From Nitrobium sp046350935 (GTDB lineage: Bacteria; Nitrospirota; Thermodesulfovibrionia; Thermodesulfovibrionales; Dissulfurispiraceae), in assembly GCA_046350935.1 (NCBI GenBank), contig JAXLZK010000008.1:42971-106970 (forward strand): 64,000 nt of DNA, in the 5' to 3' direction. The position numbers and the translations under genes are program-made. The notes below the pieces were generated by a model. It was given only the letters and a program-made list of their open reading frames with translations, was not told the DNA's origin and searched no databases. Positions within the stretch are counted from its first letter, which is position 1, and every line of letters begins with the position of its first letter. Positions 41,128-49,207 of this stretch are shown here, piece after piece.

Positions 41128-43791
41128 TTATTTTGATTTTCCCGAAGCGGCCCCGAGCGCCGCCAACTGGTTGGTGATGTACTGGCTCTGCGTATTCAGT
41201 TGGCCGAGGGTGACCTCCAGCCGGGCAAACTTCTGGCGCAGCGATTCCTCCCTCCTGCCGAGTCTGTCAGTGAGGTCGCTTTCCTGCTTCTTGAGCCGGT
41301 CAACCGACACCTGAATCGAATCCGCCTTCTGCCCCAAAAGCCCCTTACTCGCGTTTGTATACGTGTCGAGCATTGCCGAAAGCCTCTCCGCCACCCCGGA
41401 GGAAACCGCAATCATCCCGAACCTGCCGGTCTGGTTCGTCGTCGTACTGATGCTCAAACCGTCCTCGGGATTCCCCGATGAAGTGGCGGTCAGGACTTTC
41501 CCCTTTCCCGCCGCGGCGTGCGCGTTGATGCTGCCGGCGATGTCCGTTCCGTTCGCTTCGCTCGCTGTGGTATCGGTGGAAGCGTTGAAACCGGCATATC
41601 CCGCACTGTTTCCCCTGTCCGACACCACTTTGAAGTAGGTATCGGCGCCGTAGTCAGTCGCAATAATCCTTATCTTGCCGCTCTCGTTCGACGCGGTAAG
41701 CGAGACTCCCTGCGTGCTGAAGGCGGAGTTGAGCGAGTTGATGACTGAATTGAGCGATGCCCCGCTCGACAGGGATACCGTGAAAAACGTAGACGTGGGA
41801 TTCGATTCCGTATGGTTGTCGCTGAACGTAAAAGTGAGCTGCTCAGAGCCGGCGAGCGTATCGACGGTCCTTCCGCCCAGCAGAGAGGCCTGGGCAGGAG
41901 CAGTGCTGATGTCGATTCCATATACTCCCGCCTGCGTTTTCGAGGTCTTCCCGACATACGAGATCGCCGCGTCGGTCGGCGTTCCTGCCCCGACAAACAG
42001 TTTCGATACGGCTTCCGGGTCGGACTGAAGGGCCTCCGTCAGCACGGCATCATTCACCGAGAGCTGACCCGTCGTCTTGTTCGACGTTATCCCGATGGAA
42101 GAAAGGCTCGTATAGCTCCGGGACGACAGGCCCGGTATCCTTCCGGAAACGATATCGCCCAGCTTCCTCCTGATCTCCAGGAGCGTAAAATCGCCGAGGA
42201 GAGGGCTCACCTTCTTTACCTTGGGATCATAGCTCAGCTGGTCATTAATGAACTTCATCGCCGTATTATAGGCCTTGATATAGTCTCCTATCGCCGTCTT
42301 GGCTGAGGAGGTGTCCTCCGACACCGTCAGCGTCAGCGTGGAAGAGGAGTCCGCCTGCAGCAGGTTCAGGGTGACGCCGCTCAGCGCATCGGTGACCGTA
42401 TTGCCGCTCTTCGTGATTGTCGTTCCGTCCACGTTGATGACGGCGTCCTGGGCAGCCTGCATCTCGGGATTCAACACGTCGACGGTAAAACGGTCTCCGA
42501 TTTCGAGATCGCTCCCCGCGGCGAATTGTATCCGGACCCCCTCATTGTAGGAATTGTTCGCCGCCGCGCCGTCGATCCGTTTGCCGGAGGCGGAAAAATC
42601 GGTTGTCGTCGTGATAGCGCCCCCTGCCAGGTCGTTCGCTATTGAGGAGTCGTAGGCGGCCCCCCCGTATCCCTTCCAGGTAATGCCCCCGTCCGTGGAA
42701 TATTTGTACGCTGCGGTTTCGGAAGCTCCCGCACTGACCATCTCGACGAGGAACGTCTTATTCGTCGTCCCTGTGTAGTTCCCCCCCGACGTTGCGGCTC
42801 CCGAATAGGAGTTCGTCGGCTTCGAATACGCCGCCTCGATCCGGTTGTATGCGTTCAGGGTAAAGGTGTCCCCTGTCGCGAAGCCTGTCGTGGAGGAAAA
42901 AGCGACCTTCACTCCATCGGCAATGGTGATCGGCGAGGTGGTGTTAATCTCGATACCGTCGCCTGCAGCACTGTACGCTGCGCCGCCCAATCCCTTCCAC
43001 GTCGCGCCGCTGTCCGTAGAATATTTCAGCTCGAAGACTCCGGCTGTCTTCTCCACGACGCTGAGGAGATAGCTTGTGTTTGCAATGCCTGTAAAAGACC
43101 CGCTCGACGCCGCCGTCCCCGTATACGTGTTGGAGCTCGAGGCCCTTGCAAACCCTATTTTATTGGTGGAAAAATCAAGCTGCGTATCATTTTCCGTCAC
43201 ATAGATGGCGTTGTCGGCGCCGGTGTTTTTGGAGGTAAGCACGAGGCGGTAGGGCGACGATCCGGTGCCGTCATTGAGGATAGTCGCGGTGACTGCGGCG
43301 CCCGAGCTATTGATCGCGTCCTTCAGCCCCTGCAGTGTCGTTGTCGTGGTAACCGCCACCGATGTTTCCGACCCCCCGGGGCCTACCTTGAACGTGAAGC
43401 TGCCGGACACGGAGGAGATCGGGGTGGAATTTTCGTCGGTCCACCCCTGTGAGCCTTTTTTGTTCGCCGTGGCGAGCTGGTCCACCCTGACCGAGTAGCT
43501 GCCCGCCGTCGCCTCAGCAGCGGCGGAAACAGTGACCAGATCGGCGCCGCCGGCGGACTGCGTGATAGAAGCGCTTTTTGTATTGAATATGCTCTGACTG
43601 TTCACCTTGTCGACAGCCGATTTAAACGAAGAGAGCTTTGTCGATAAATCCAGCACGGACGATATCTTTACCTGGTACGCCTGCTCCTTGCTCTGAAGTT
43701 GGAGAAGCGGAGTTTTCTCGAGAGAGATTAATTGCGTGACAAGATCGTTTACATTCAATCCTGATATCAGACCGCTCGAAGAGATTCCCAT
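41128..43791 (-). CDS. fliD: Flagellar filament cap protein FliD
   Basis: FliD (HAP2) caps the filament and folds incoming flagellin. The 887-residue protein is longer than the typical 450-700. The N-terminus is classic, with GISSSGLISGLNVNDLVTQL and a coiled coil around residues 25-55. The C-terminus has VSSGVAERLSAMLD, coiled-coil DRLGRREESLRQKFARLE and NTQSQYITNQLAAL. The extra length comes from a central insertion with two related units (about 218-320 and 325-440). Each has a YSTDxGxTWKGxGGAAY segment. ATG 43791 follows AGGAGG at good spacing. A sigma-28-type promoter lies upstream. Confidence 0.94.
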   Translation of the reverse strand: MGISSSGLISGLNVNDLVTQLISLEKTPLLQLQSKEQAYQVKISSVLDLSTKLSSFKSAVDKVNSQSIFNTKSASITQSAGGADLVTVSAAAEATAGSYSVRVDQLATANKKGSQGWTDENSTPISSVSGSFTFKVGPGGSETSVAVTTTTTLQGLKDAINSSGAAVTATILNDGTGSSPYRLVLTSKNTGADNAIYVTENDTQLDFSTNKIGFARASSSNTYTGTAASSGSFTGIANTSYLLSVVEKTAGVFELKYSTDSGATWKGLGGAAYSAAGDGIEINTTSPITIADGVKVAFSSTTGFATGDTFTLNAYNRIEAAYSKPTNSYSGAATSGGNYTGTTNKTFLVEMVSAGASETAAYKYSTDGGITWKGYGGAAYDSSIANDLAGGAITTTTDFSASGKRIDGAAANNSYNEGVRIQFAAGSDLEIGDRFTVDVLNPEMQAAQDAVINVDGTTITKSGNTVTDALSGVTLNLLQADSSSTLTLTVSEDTSSAKTAIGDYIKAYNTAMKFINDQLSYDPKVKKVSPLLGDFTLLEIRRKLGDIVSGRIPGLSSRSYTSLSSIGITSNKTTGQLSVNDAVLTEALQSDPEAVSKLFVGAGTPTDAAISYVGKTSKTQAGVYGIDISTAPAQASLLGGRTVDTLAGSEQLTFTFSDNHTESNPTSTFFTVSLSSGASLNSVINSLNSAFSTQGVSLTASNESGKIRIIATDYGADTYFKVVSDRGNSAGYAGFNASTDTTASEANGTDIAGSINAHAAAGKGKVLTATSSGNPEDGLSISTTTNQTGRFGMIAVSSGVAERLSAMLDTYTNASKGLLGQKADSIQVSVDRLKKQESDLTDRLGRREESLRQKFARLEVTLGQLNTQSQYITNQLAALGAASGKSK

Positions 43792-43857
43792 GCGCACCTC
43801 CTTCCGTTGCCTCGTGGGAGTAGGACCGAAGAGGCGGCTCCTGCCGCTCTAGTGTAG

Positions 43858-43885
43858 TTATCGTCGGAACCGGGGAAAAACTTTA
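43858..43885 (-). promoter_or_regulatory. Sigma-28 (FliA) type promoter of fliD
   Basis: Read on the minus strand: TAAAGTTT, a 12-nt spacer and GACGATAA, one mismatch from the -10 consensus GCCGATAA and one extra spacer base. It lies about 70 bp upstream of fliD, behind the flaG terminator, so fliD-fliS can be transcribed separately from the flagellin gene. Confidence 0.65.
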
Positions 43886-43958
43886 CCGTGGCATGCGACT
43901 ATGAGGAAGTGCGGTAAAATTGTATTTTATGCCGAATAAGTGCACCTGATTGCAAAAG

Positions 43959-43978
43959 GACGCACGTGCCCCTGCGTC
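43959..43978 (-). terminator. Possible terminator of flaG
   Basis: Minus-strand GACGCA pairs with TGCGTC around an 8-nt loop, followed by CTTTTGC. It lies 35 bp after the flaG stop and before the fliD promoter. Confidence 0.45.
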
Positions 43979-44012
43979 AAACGGCGTACACCCTTTGCAC
44001 CGCGCTGCTTTT

Positions 44013-44369
44013 CTAGTATTTCCCGCTGAAGAGGAGCGCTTTGATCTTATCGAAATGCGCGATAAGGTTCAGCATCTCCTGGGCCGGTATCTGGCGTATG
44101 ACGTCGCCCTTGTCGTCAACCACCCTGACAACGAGTCTGTCCGTTGCACCATCCACGGAAAAATTCAGGTGCCGCTCGGAAAACGTCTGCGCCAGATCGT
44201 TGGCGGTACTCACCGCATCAACCAGTTTACTCCGTTCGATACCCCGGTCGTTTGAGCCCCCCTGTGCGGCAACAGCCTGCTGCGCTTCGTGGGACGGACG
44301 ACGCGTCGAAGGGTTCCCCGTTTCCTGAGCAAGTGCAGGGGCCACTGACGTCGTATTGCCCAGCTCCAT
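44013..44369 (-). CDS. flaG: FlaG-family protein
   Basis: The 118-residue protein has the FlaG-type C-terminal domain with LNFSVDGATDRLVVRVVDDKGDVIRQIPAQE, given here as adjacent parts, the usual ending of this small family found next to flagellin and FliD. The N-terminal half is polar and not conserved. FlaG affects filament length in some bacteria, but its mechanism is unclear. ATG 44369 follows AAGGGAGG; a longer frame upstream has no ribosome-binding site. It lies 97 bp after the flagellin gene with a strong hairpin between. Confidence 0.88.
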   Translation of the reverse strand: MELGNTTSVAPALAQETGNPSTRRPSHEAQQAVAAQGGSNDRGIERSKLVDAVSTANDLAQTFSERHLNFSVDGATDRLVVRVVDDKGDVIRQIPAQEMLNLIAHFDKIKALLFSGKY

Positions 44370-44401
44370 TGTAATGCCTCCCTTGTCATAGTAGTAGTGG
44401 A

Positions 44402-44427
44402 GGGCAGGGGGCGGCATCCCCCTGCCC
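44402..44427 (-). terminator. Strong hairpin between flagellin and flaG (attenuator or mRNA stabiliser)
   Basis: GGGCAGGGGG pairs perfectly with CCCCCTGCCC around CGGCAT, a 10-bp GC-rich stem. No T-run follows on the minus strand, so it may slow or protect the flagellin mRNA 3' end and let only part of transcription reach flaG. Confidence 0.6.
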
Positions 44428-44466
44428 TGTTGTTGTTAGTACGTGCTTCCGCCCACCGCCTTCAGC

Positions 44467-46665
44467 TTACCTCAGAAGCTGCAGCGCCGTCTGCGGCAAG
44501 GTGTTCGCCTGAGCCAGCATAGCAGTACCCGCCTGAACGAGGATCTGGTTCCGCGTGAACCGCGATGTCTCGTACGCAAAGTCCGCATCCCTGATCCGGC
44601 TTTCCGATGCAGCCATGTTCTCGGAAGCCGACTCAAGGTTCTGAACGGTAAACTCAAGCCGGTTCTGGATTGCACCTATCTCGGAACGAATCCTGTTGAC
44701 CTCGTCCAACGCCGCATCGATCGTCAGAATCGCGTTCTGCGCTCCGTCCTGCGTCGATATGTCGATCAGTCCGACATTGTTGTTCAGGTTGGCCGAATAG
44801 GTCTTCTGCTCAAGATTCGTACCAAGGTCAGTGTAGTTGTTGCCGGTGATGCTGAAGCTCTTCTTGGAGTTCAGCGTCAGGCCTCCCCGGACGATGTTCT
44901 CCGCGTTCCCCGACCTGTCGTTGAGCGTGGAGTCCGTCAGTCCAATCTGCTCATCAGCCACCTTGCTGGTGAATACGGCGACGTTCCTGCCGTCGGAGGC
45001 GCTCAGCTTCAGCTTCCCGTTCTCCAGGCTCGCCGTCACTCCGGTGTACGTTGTAAGGGAGTTGATCGCGATTACGAGCGAGTCGGACCCGCCCGAAACA
45101 GCTCCTACGTCATACCCGTTGATGTAGAAGTCGCCCGAGGAGAGGGTCACCGAGCTGAGGGTCTGCGTGCCGGTCACGCTCGTCGCCTTGACCGCTGCTT
45201 CGACGTTCGTGGTCCCCTTCACCAGGTTGACCGCGGCCGCCTTGGAAATGGCGCTCGACTGCCCGTTGTAAAGGACAAGTGTCGCCGTCGTCGCCGTGCC
45301 GCCCGCTGAAGTGCCCGCGATGAAGCTGGCCGGCAGGGCCAACGCAGACGCCAACGACGCGCCCGTCGAGATGAAGAGGCTCAGGTCGGTCCCCTTCTTC
45401 GCACTGAAGATGATGCCGGAAACGGTAGCCGTGCTGGTGTAAGAGCCCCATGCACGTGCCGTCACGTTCGGAACGCTCGCATTATTAATAACGGTGATGA
45501 TCTTATTAATATAGCTCGCCCGGCTGGCGTTGTACGTCAGGTCCATCGTCGCAAACGTCACCGCCGTCGCGTTGAGCTGGAGCACCTCACTCCCCGTTAG
45601 GCTCGATACCCCCGCAACACCGGAGGAGAGCAGGAAGCTCCCGCTGATACTCGCCGCAGAGGCGCCGACGGTTGCCGCCACGCTAGCAGTGATGCAGGCG
45701 ACATCACTCAGGCCATTCTTGATGGTGAAGGTGAGTGTAGTGCTCACGCTGGCCGCATAGGTGGAGATGGTCGTCCCCACGTTGTCGATCAGCAGGCTCG
45801 CCACAAGAGTACCCTGCCCTGTTCCCACCAGATGGAAGGTGACCGATGCCTGCATATACGACCAGTAGCTGGCGGTAACGCCGGAGCCGGTGACCGTCTT
45901 GCCGACGGTAACAGAGGTGCCCATCGTCGAAGTGCTGTCGACTCCCGAGGCGGTCATTGTCAGTGCGAAAGAGCTGTACGAGGCGAAGGAAGCCAGCTTG
46001 ATCTCGTCGCCGACAACCTCCAGGACCGACACCTGATCGTCTCCGCCTGCGGACACGATGTTCGTGCTGTTGATCTTGACATCCTCGGACGCCAGGTTCG
46101 TGTTGACCGACTTGTCCACGCCGTCCGCCAGCGTCGCATCGGCCGCAGCCCTCTTGCCCAGGGATTTCGCACGAAGGTCGTTAATCGAAAAAGTGATGTT
46201 CTGCTGATAGTTCGCACCGATCTGGAAGTACTTCCCCGAGAAGCTCCCGATGGTGAGCTGCATGGTGTTGTACTCAGTAGTCGATGCGATTCTCGTTAAT
46301 TCCCCCACCAAGCTGTCCGACTCCGACTTCAGGTTCTCACGGTCAGGCTGGGTGTTGTCGTCGGAGGCCGCCTGCACGGAGAGCTCCCTCAACCGTTGAA
46401 GGATGTTGGTGATCGCATTCACGCCGCCTTCCGCCGTCTGCATCAGGGCGATCGCGTTGTTGGTGTTCCGAACCGCCTGGTTGAGGCCTTTTGTCTGGGC
46501 CAGCATCTTGGTGGCGATGGCGAGACCCGCGGCGTCGTCAGCCGCCCTGTTGATGCGGAGACCCGACGAGAGTCTTTCAAGAGATTGTGAGAGTGCCCGG
46601 TTGCTCGCTCCCAAATGCCTCTGAGAGTTGTTGGCAGCCAGGTTCGTGTTGACTGTCATTGCCAT
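44467..46665 (-). CDS. fliC: Flagellin (large, Ser/Thr-rich centre)
   Basis: The filament subunit, 732 residues, larger than the common 270-500. D0/D1 ends are typical: MTVNTNLAANNSQRHLG, LSQSLERLSSGLRINRAADD and GGVNAITNILQRLREL at the start, and NRLEFTVQNLESASENMAA, RDADFAYETSRFTRNQIL and NTLPQTALQLLR at the end. The middle (about 180-530) is a long hypervariable domain rich in Ser, Thr, Ala, Gly and Val with few charged residues, a likely glycan-bearing region. It has one cysteine near residue 324 (DVACITAS), rare in flagellins. The start ATG 46665 follows AAGGAGG, and a perfect sigma-28 promoter lies upstream. It is probably the target of the glycosylation island. Confidence 0.95.
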   Translation of the reverse strand: MAMTVNTNLAANNSQRHLGASNRALSQSLERLSSGLRINRAADDAAGLAIATKMLAQTKGLNQAVRNTNNAIALMQTAEGGVNAITNILQRLRELSVQAASDDNTQPDRENLKSESDSLVGELTRIASTTEYNTMQLTIGSFSGKYFQIGANYQQNITFSINDLRAKSLGKRAAADATLADGVDKSVNTNLASEDVKINSTNIVSAGGDDQVSVLEVVGDEIKLASFASYSSFALTMTASGVDSTSTMGTSVTVGKTVTGSGVTASYWSYMQASVTFHLVGTGQGTLVASLLIDNVGTTISTYAASVSTTLTFTIKNGLSDVACITASVAATVGASAASISGSFLLSSGVAGVSSLTGSEVLQLNATAVTFATMDLTYNASRASYINKIITVINNASVPNVTARAWGSYTSTATVSGIIFSAKKGTDLSLFISTGASLASALALPASFIAGTSAGGTATTATLVLYNGQSSAISKAAAVNLVKGTTNVEAAVKATSVTGTQTLSSVTLSSGDFYINGYDVGAVSGGSDSLVIAINSLTTYTGVTASLENGKLKLSASDGRNVAVFTSKVADEQIGLTDSTLNDRSGNAENIVRGGLTLNSKKSFSITGNNYTDLGTNLEQKTYSANLNNNVGLIDISTQDGAQNAILTIDAALDEVNRIRSEIGAIQNRLEFTVQNLESASENMAASESRIRDADFAYETSRFTRNQILVQAGTAMLAQANTLPQTALQLLR

Positions 46666-46995
46666 GATGAATTCCTCCTTGAAATGGATACCGGCTCCGA
46701 ACCGTTGTCCGCAGCGCTATCCACACTATTACGGGCATCCTTGCCCTTTAAGACATCCGCATGGCCCTGTTTGCCGGCAATCACCCCCTTTTCGGACCCG
46801 TTTCGCTTCTATCTTTGTCCTTTTTATCGGCTCTGTATTGGAAAACTTTAATTTTTTTGTGAGGGACGGAGGGGAGGGCACTATTAAAGGCGCTCGAACG
46901 AAGTAAAGGCAGACAGTCCTTTTTCGCAGACAGCAAGTATTAAGGAGAGAGGGTTTTGAATCAACTTTTCGTCATAATTTTGACGGAATCGGCCG
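46666..46995. other. 330-bp region upstream of flagellin
   Basis: It holds the flagellin leader of about 150 bases, the perfect sigma-28 promoter at 46824-46850 and, near the hemE end, a CGTCA/TGACG stem (46971-46987). No gene or other conserved site was recognised. Minor frames on both strands have no family features. Confidence 0.6.
46824..46850 (-). promoter_or_regulatory. Perfect sigma-28 (FliA) promoter of flagellin
   Basis: On the minus strand TAAAGTTT-N11-GCCGATAA matches the FliA consensus at every specified position with exact spacing. The flagellin start lies about 160 bases downstream. Confidence 0.92.
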
Positions 46996-48015
46996 TTACC
47001 GGCTGCTCAGCTCGTGCACCGCGTCCACCATGGCGATGGCGTTCTCGACAGGAGTTTCGGGCAGGATGCCGTGTCCGAGATTGAAGATATGGCCTTTCGC
47101 ACCCGAAGCGCCTCTGAGGATTCCCGCCACCCTCTCCCTGATCAGCTCTTTTGTTCCGAACAGGAGACAGGGGTCGAGATTGCCCTGGACAGCGACATCG
47201 CCCCCGAGCGCGCCGAGAGCGTCTTCCAGGGCAATGCGCCAGTCGAGGCCGATGACCTGAGCGCCGGACTGTTTTACCAGGCCAAGCATGGCTCCTGCAT
47301 TGAAAGCAAAATAGATGACGGGCACGTCACCTTTCAGCGAAGCAATGATTTTCTTAACGTACGGTAAAGCATACCTTTCAAAATCGAGGGGGGAAAGCAC
47401 TCCCGCCCACGAATCGAAAATCTGCACGGCATGCGCCCCCGCATCGATCTGGGCCTGCAGGTACCCGATAACTGCAGAGGTGATCTTCTCCATGAGCTTT
47501 GCGTAGAGCCCCGGTGTCTGGTACATCATCCTCTTGGTGCTGATGAAGTTTTTCGAGCTGCCCCCTTCGATCATGTATGTCGCAAGAGTAAAAGGCGCCC
47601 CTGAAAAGCCGATCAGGGGGACCTGCAGCGCGCCGACGAGTATTCTGATCGCTTCCATCACGAAGGGGACGTCCTCTTCCGGTTTAATCGTCCTGAGGCG
47701 CGAGACAGCGATATCGTTCCTGACAGGATCGTACAGGATGGGGCCCTTCGATTCCGAGAACTCCAGCTTCATCCCCATCGCTTCCACCGGAATGAGAATA
47801 TCCGAAAAGAGAATGGCGACATCGGTCCTGAGGATCTCAACCGGCTGGAGGGTCACTTCGGCGGCAAGGGAGGGAGTCTTGCAGAGAGTCAGAAAATCCA
47901 CCTTTTCCCGCACCTTCTGGTACTCGGGAAGGTATCTCCCCGCCTGCCTCATGAGCCATACGGGAGTATAATCGGTTTTCTGACCGCGGCACGCCCGCAG
48001 AAAGGTATCGTTCAT
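46996..48015 (-). CDS. hemE: Uroporphyrinogen decarboxylase
   Basis: HemE removes four carboxylates from uroporphyrinogen III to make coproporphyrinogen III in heme synthesis. The 339-residue protein has the N-terminal WLMRQAGRYLPEY, the acid/base-rich GFSGAPFTLATYMIEGG, and FDSWAGVLSP and GLDWRIALEDA as family marks, all intact. ATG 48015 follows GGAGGAACAACG; the longer open frame begins with unrelated residues. It is 50 bp downstream of a radical SAM gene of the heme d1/AhbC-AhbD group on the same strand, so the two are probably cotranscribed. This gene itself supports the coproporphyrinogen branch. Confidence 0.96.
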   Translation of the reverse strand: MNDTFLRACRGQKTDYTPVWLMRQAGRYLPEYQKVREKVDFLTLCKTPSLAAEVTLQPVEILRTDVAILFSDILIPVEAMGMKLEFSESKGPILYDPVRNDIAVSRLRTIKPEEDVPFVMEAIRILVGALQVPLIGFSGAPFTLATYMIEGGSSKNFISTKRMMYQTPGLYAKLMEKITSAVIGYLQAQIDAGAHAVQIFDSWAGVLSPLDFERYALPYVKKIIASLKGDVPVIYFAFNAGAMLGLVKQSGAQVIGLDWRIALEDALGALGGDVAVQGNLDPCLLFGTKELIRERVAGILRGASGAKGHIFNLGHGILPETPVENAIAMVDAVHELSSR

Positions 48016-48065
48016 CGTTGTTCCTCCGGAGTAAGAGAATAAGTGCGAAGCGGGAAATCGATCAA

Positions 48066-49142
48066 TCAGCTTGCTTCCTTTTGCCTGCTCAGCCTCATGG
48101 GAATATATCTGCAGAAAGGCTCTTCGGCGAGGTAGTCCCCATGCACCGCATACGCCCGGGCGCGGCAGCCCCCGCATACATTCACATATTCGCAGGAGCC
48201 GCATCTGCCCTGGTAGCCTTTAAAATCCCTCATCTCCTTGAAGAGCTCCGCGTTTTCCCAGATATCCTTGAAAGATTGCCGCCGGATGTTGCCCGCGGCC
48301 TTGGGGAAGTAGCTGCAGGGAAGGACGTTCCCGTCCACGTCGATCAGACAGATGAGCTGGCCGGCAAGGCAGCCCTTCGAGCCGCCCGTGGAAAATTTCA
48401 GGGTGCGCCGCTGGAAGGTGCCGCCCTCCTCCTTCGACCTCTGCAGGACGACCCGGTAGTAGTGGGGCGCGCAGGTGGGCCGCACCAGCATATCGGGCTC
48501 GTTCTTCTCCATCTGATAGTGCCAGTCGAGGATCTCCTCGTATTCTTCCTTCGAAATCAGCTCGTTCATGATCTCCTCCCCCCTTCCGGTGGGGACGATC
48601 ATGAACATATACCACGCGGTGGCGCCCAGTTCCTTCGCAAGCCGGTAGACCCGGGGGATCTCTTCCTGATTGCGTTTGGTAAAGGACGAATTGATAATGA
48701 AGTCGATCCCATGCTTCTTGAAGAGCCCTGCGGCATTCATGATTCCCCGGAAAGCGCCCTTCTCGTTCCTGAAGTTATCATGCACCTCTTCGGTGGAGCC
48801 GTCGAGGCTGAGGGACACGATGCGTATTCCGGATGCCTTTATCTTCCCGCAGACGGCGTCGGTGACCAGGGTACCGTTGGTGGCGAGGCACATCCTGAGC
48901 CCTTTTCCCGTGCCGTACTGAGCAATGTCGAAGACATCCTCCCTCATGAGAGGCTCCCCCCCCGACAAGACCATAACGGGTTTGGCGTACCCCGCGATAT
49001 CGTCCAGGACCCTGAAAGCCTCTTCAGTGCTGAAATCCGGATGTCCCTTCGCCTCCATTTCGGACGAAGAGCGGCAATGCACGCAGCGGAGATTGCATCT
49101 CCGTGTAATTTCCCATGCGATCCACTTCGGTGAAAATTCCAT
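48066..49142 (-). CDS. Radical SAM/SPASM protein of the NirJ/AhbC/AhbD group
   Basis: The 358-residue protein has CNLRCVHC (CxxxCxxC near 16), SGGEPLMREDVF, PTCAPHYYR, and a SPASM tail with CGSCEYVNVCGGC, then a final Cys in EEPFCRYIP. This matches the heme-tailoring group (NirJ, AhbC, AhbD), whose members change tetrapyrrole side chains. Its position next to hemE supports a tetrapyrrole role, but AhbC/AhbD belong to the siroheme route whereas HemE does not, so the exact reaction is unclear. It could act as an oxygen-independent step or in another pathway. A -10-like TATAAT ends 8 bp before the ATG, so the message may be nearly leaderless. Confidence 0.82.
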   Translation of the reverse strand: MEFSPKWIAWEITRRCNLRCVHCRSSSEMEAKGHPDFSTEEAFRVLDDIAGYAKPVMVLSGGEPLMREDVFDIAQYGTGKGLRMCLATNGTLVTDAVCGKIKASGIRIVSLSLDGSTEEVHDNFRNEKGAFRGIMNAAGLFKKHGIDFIINSSFTKRNQEEIPRVYRLAKELGATAWYMFMIVPTGRGEEIMNELISKEEYEEILDWHYQMEKNEPDMLVRPTCAPHYYRVVLQRSKEEGGTFQRRTLKFSTGGSKGCLAGQLICLIDVDGNVLPCSYFPKAAGNIRRQSFKDIWENAELFKEMRDFKGYQGRCGSCEYVNVCGGCRARAYAVHGDYLAEEPFCRYIPMRLSRQKEAS

Positions 49143-49150
49143 ACGAGCTT

Positions 49151-49156
49151 ATTATA
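49151..49156 (-). promoter_or_regulatory. Possible -10 element (TATAAT) of the radical SAM-hemE operon
   Basis: Minus-strand TATAAT ends 8 bp before the ATG at 49142, so transcription would start within a base or two of the start codon. A good -35 was not seen. Confidence 0.3.
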
Positions 49157-49207
49157 CCTTTTTTCCCTTCCTTCCGTATTTCCTTTTTACAGAGAGCTTT
49201 GCTTCAG

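Noticed and set aside
43860..44010. CRISPR or other repeat arrays
   Set aside because: No evenly spaced repeats were seen anywhere in the window; hairpins here are single terminators.
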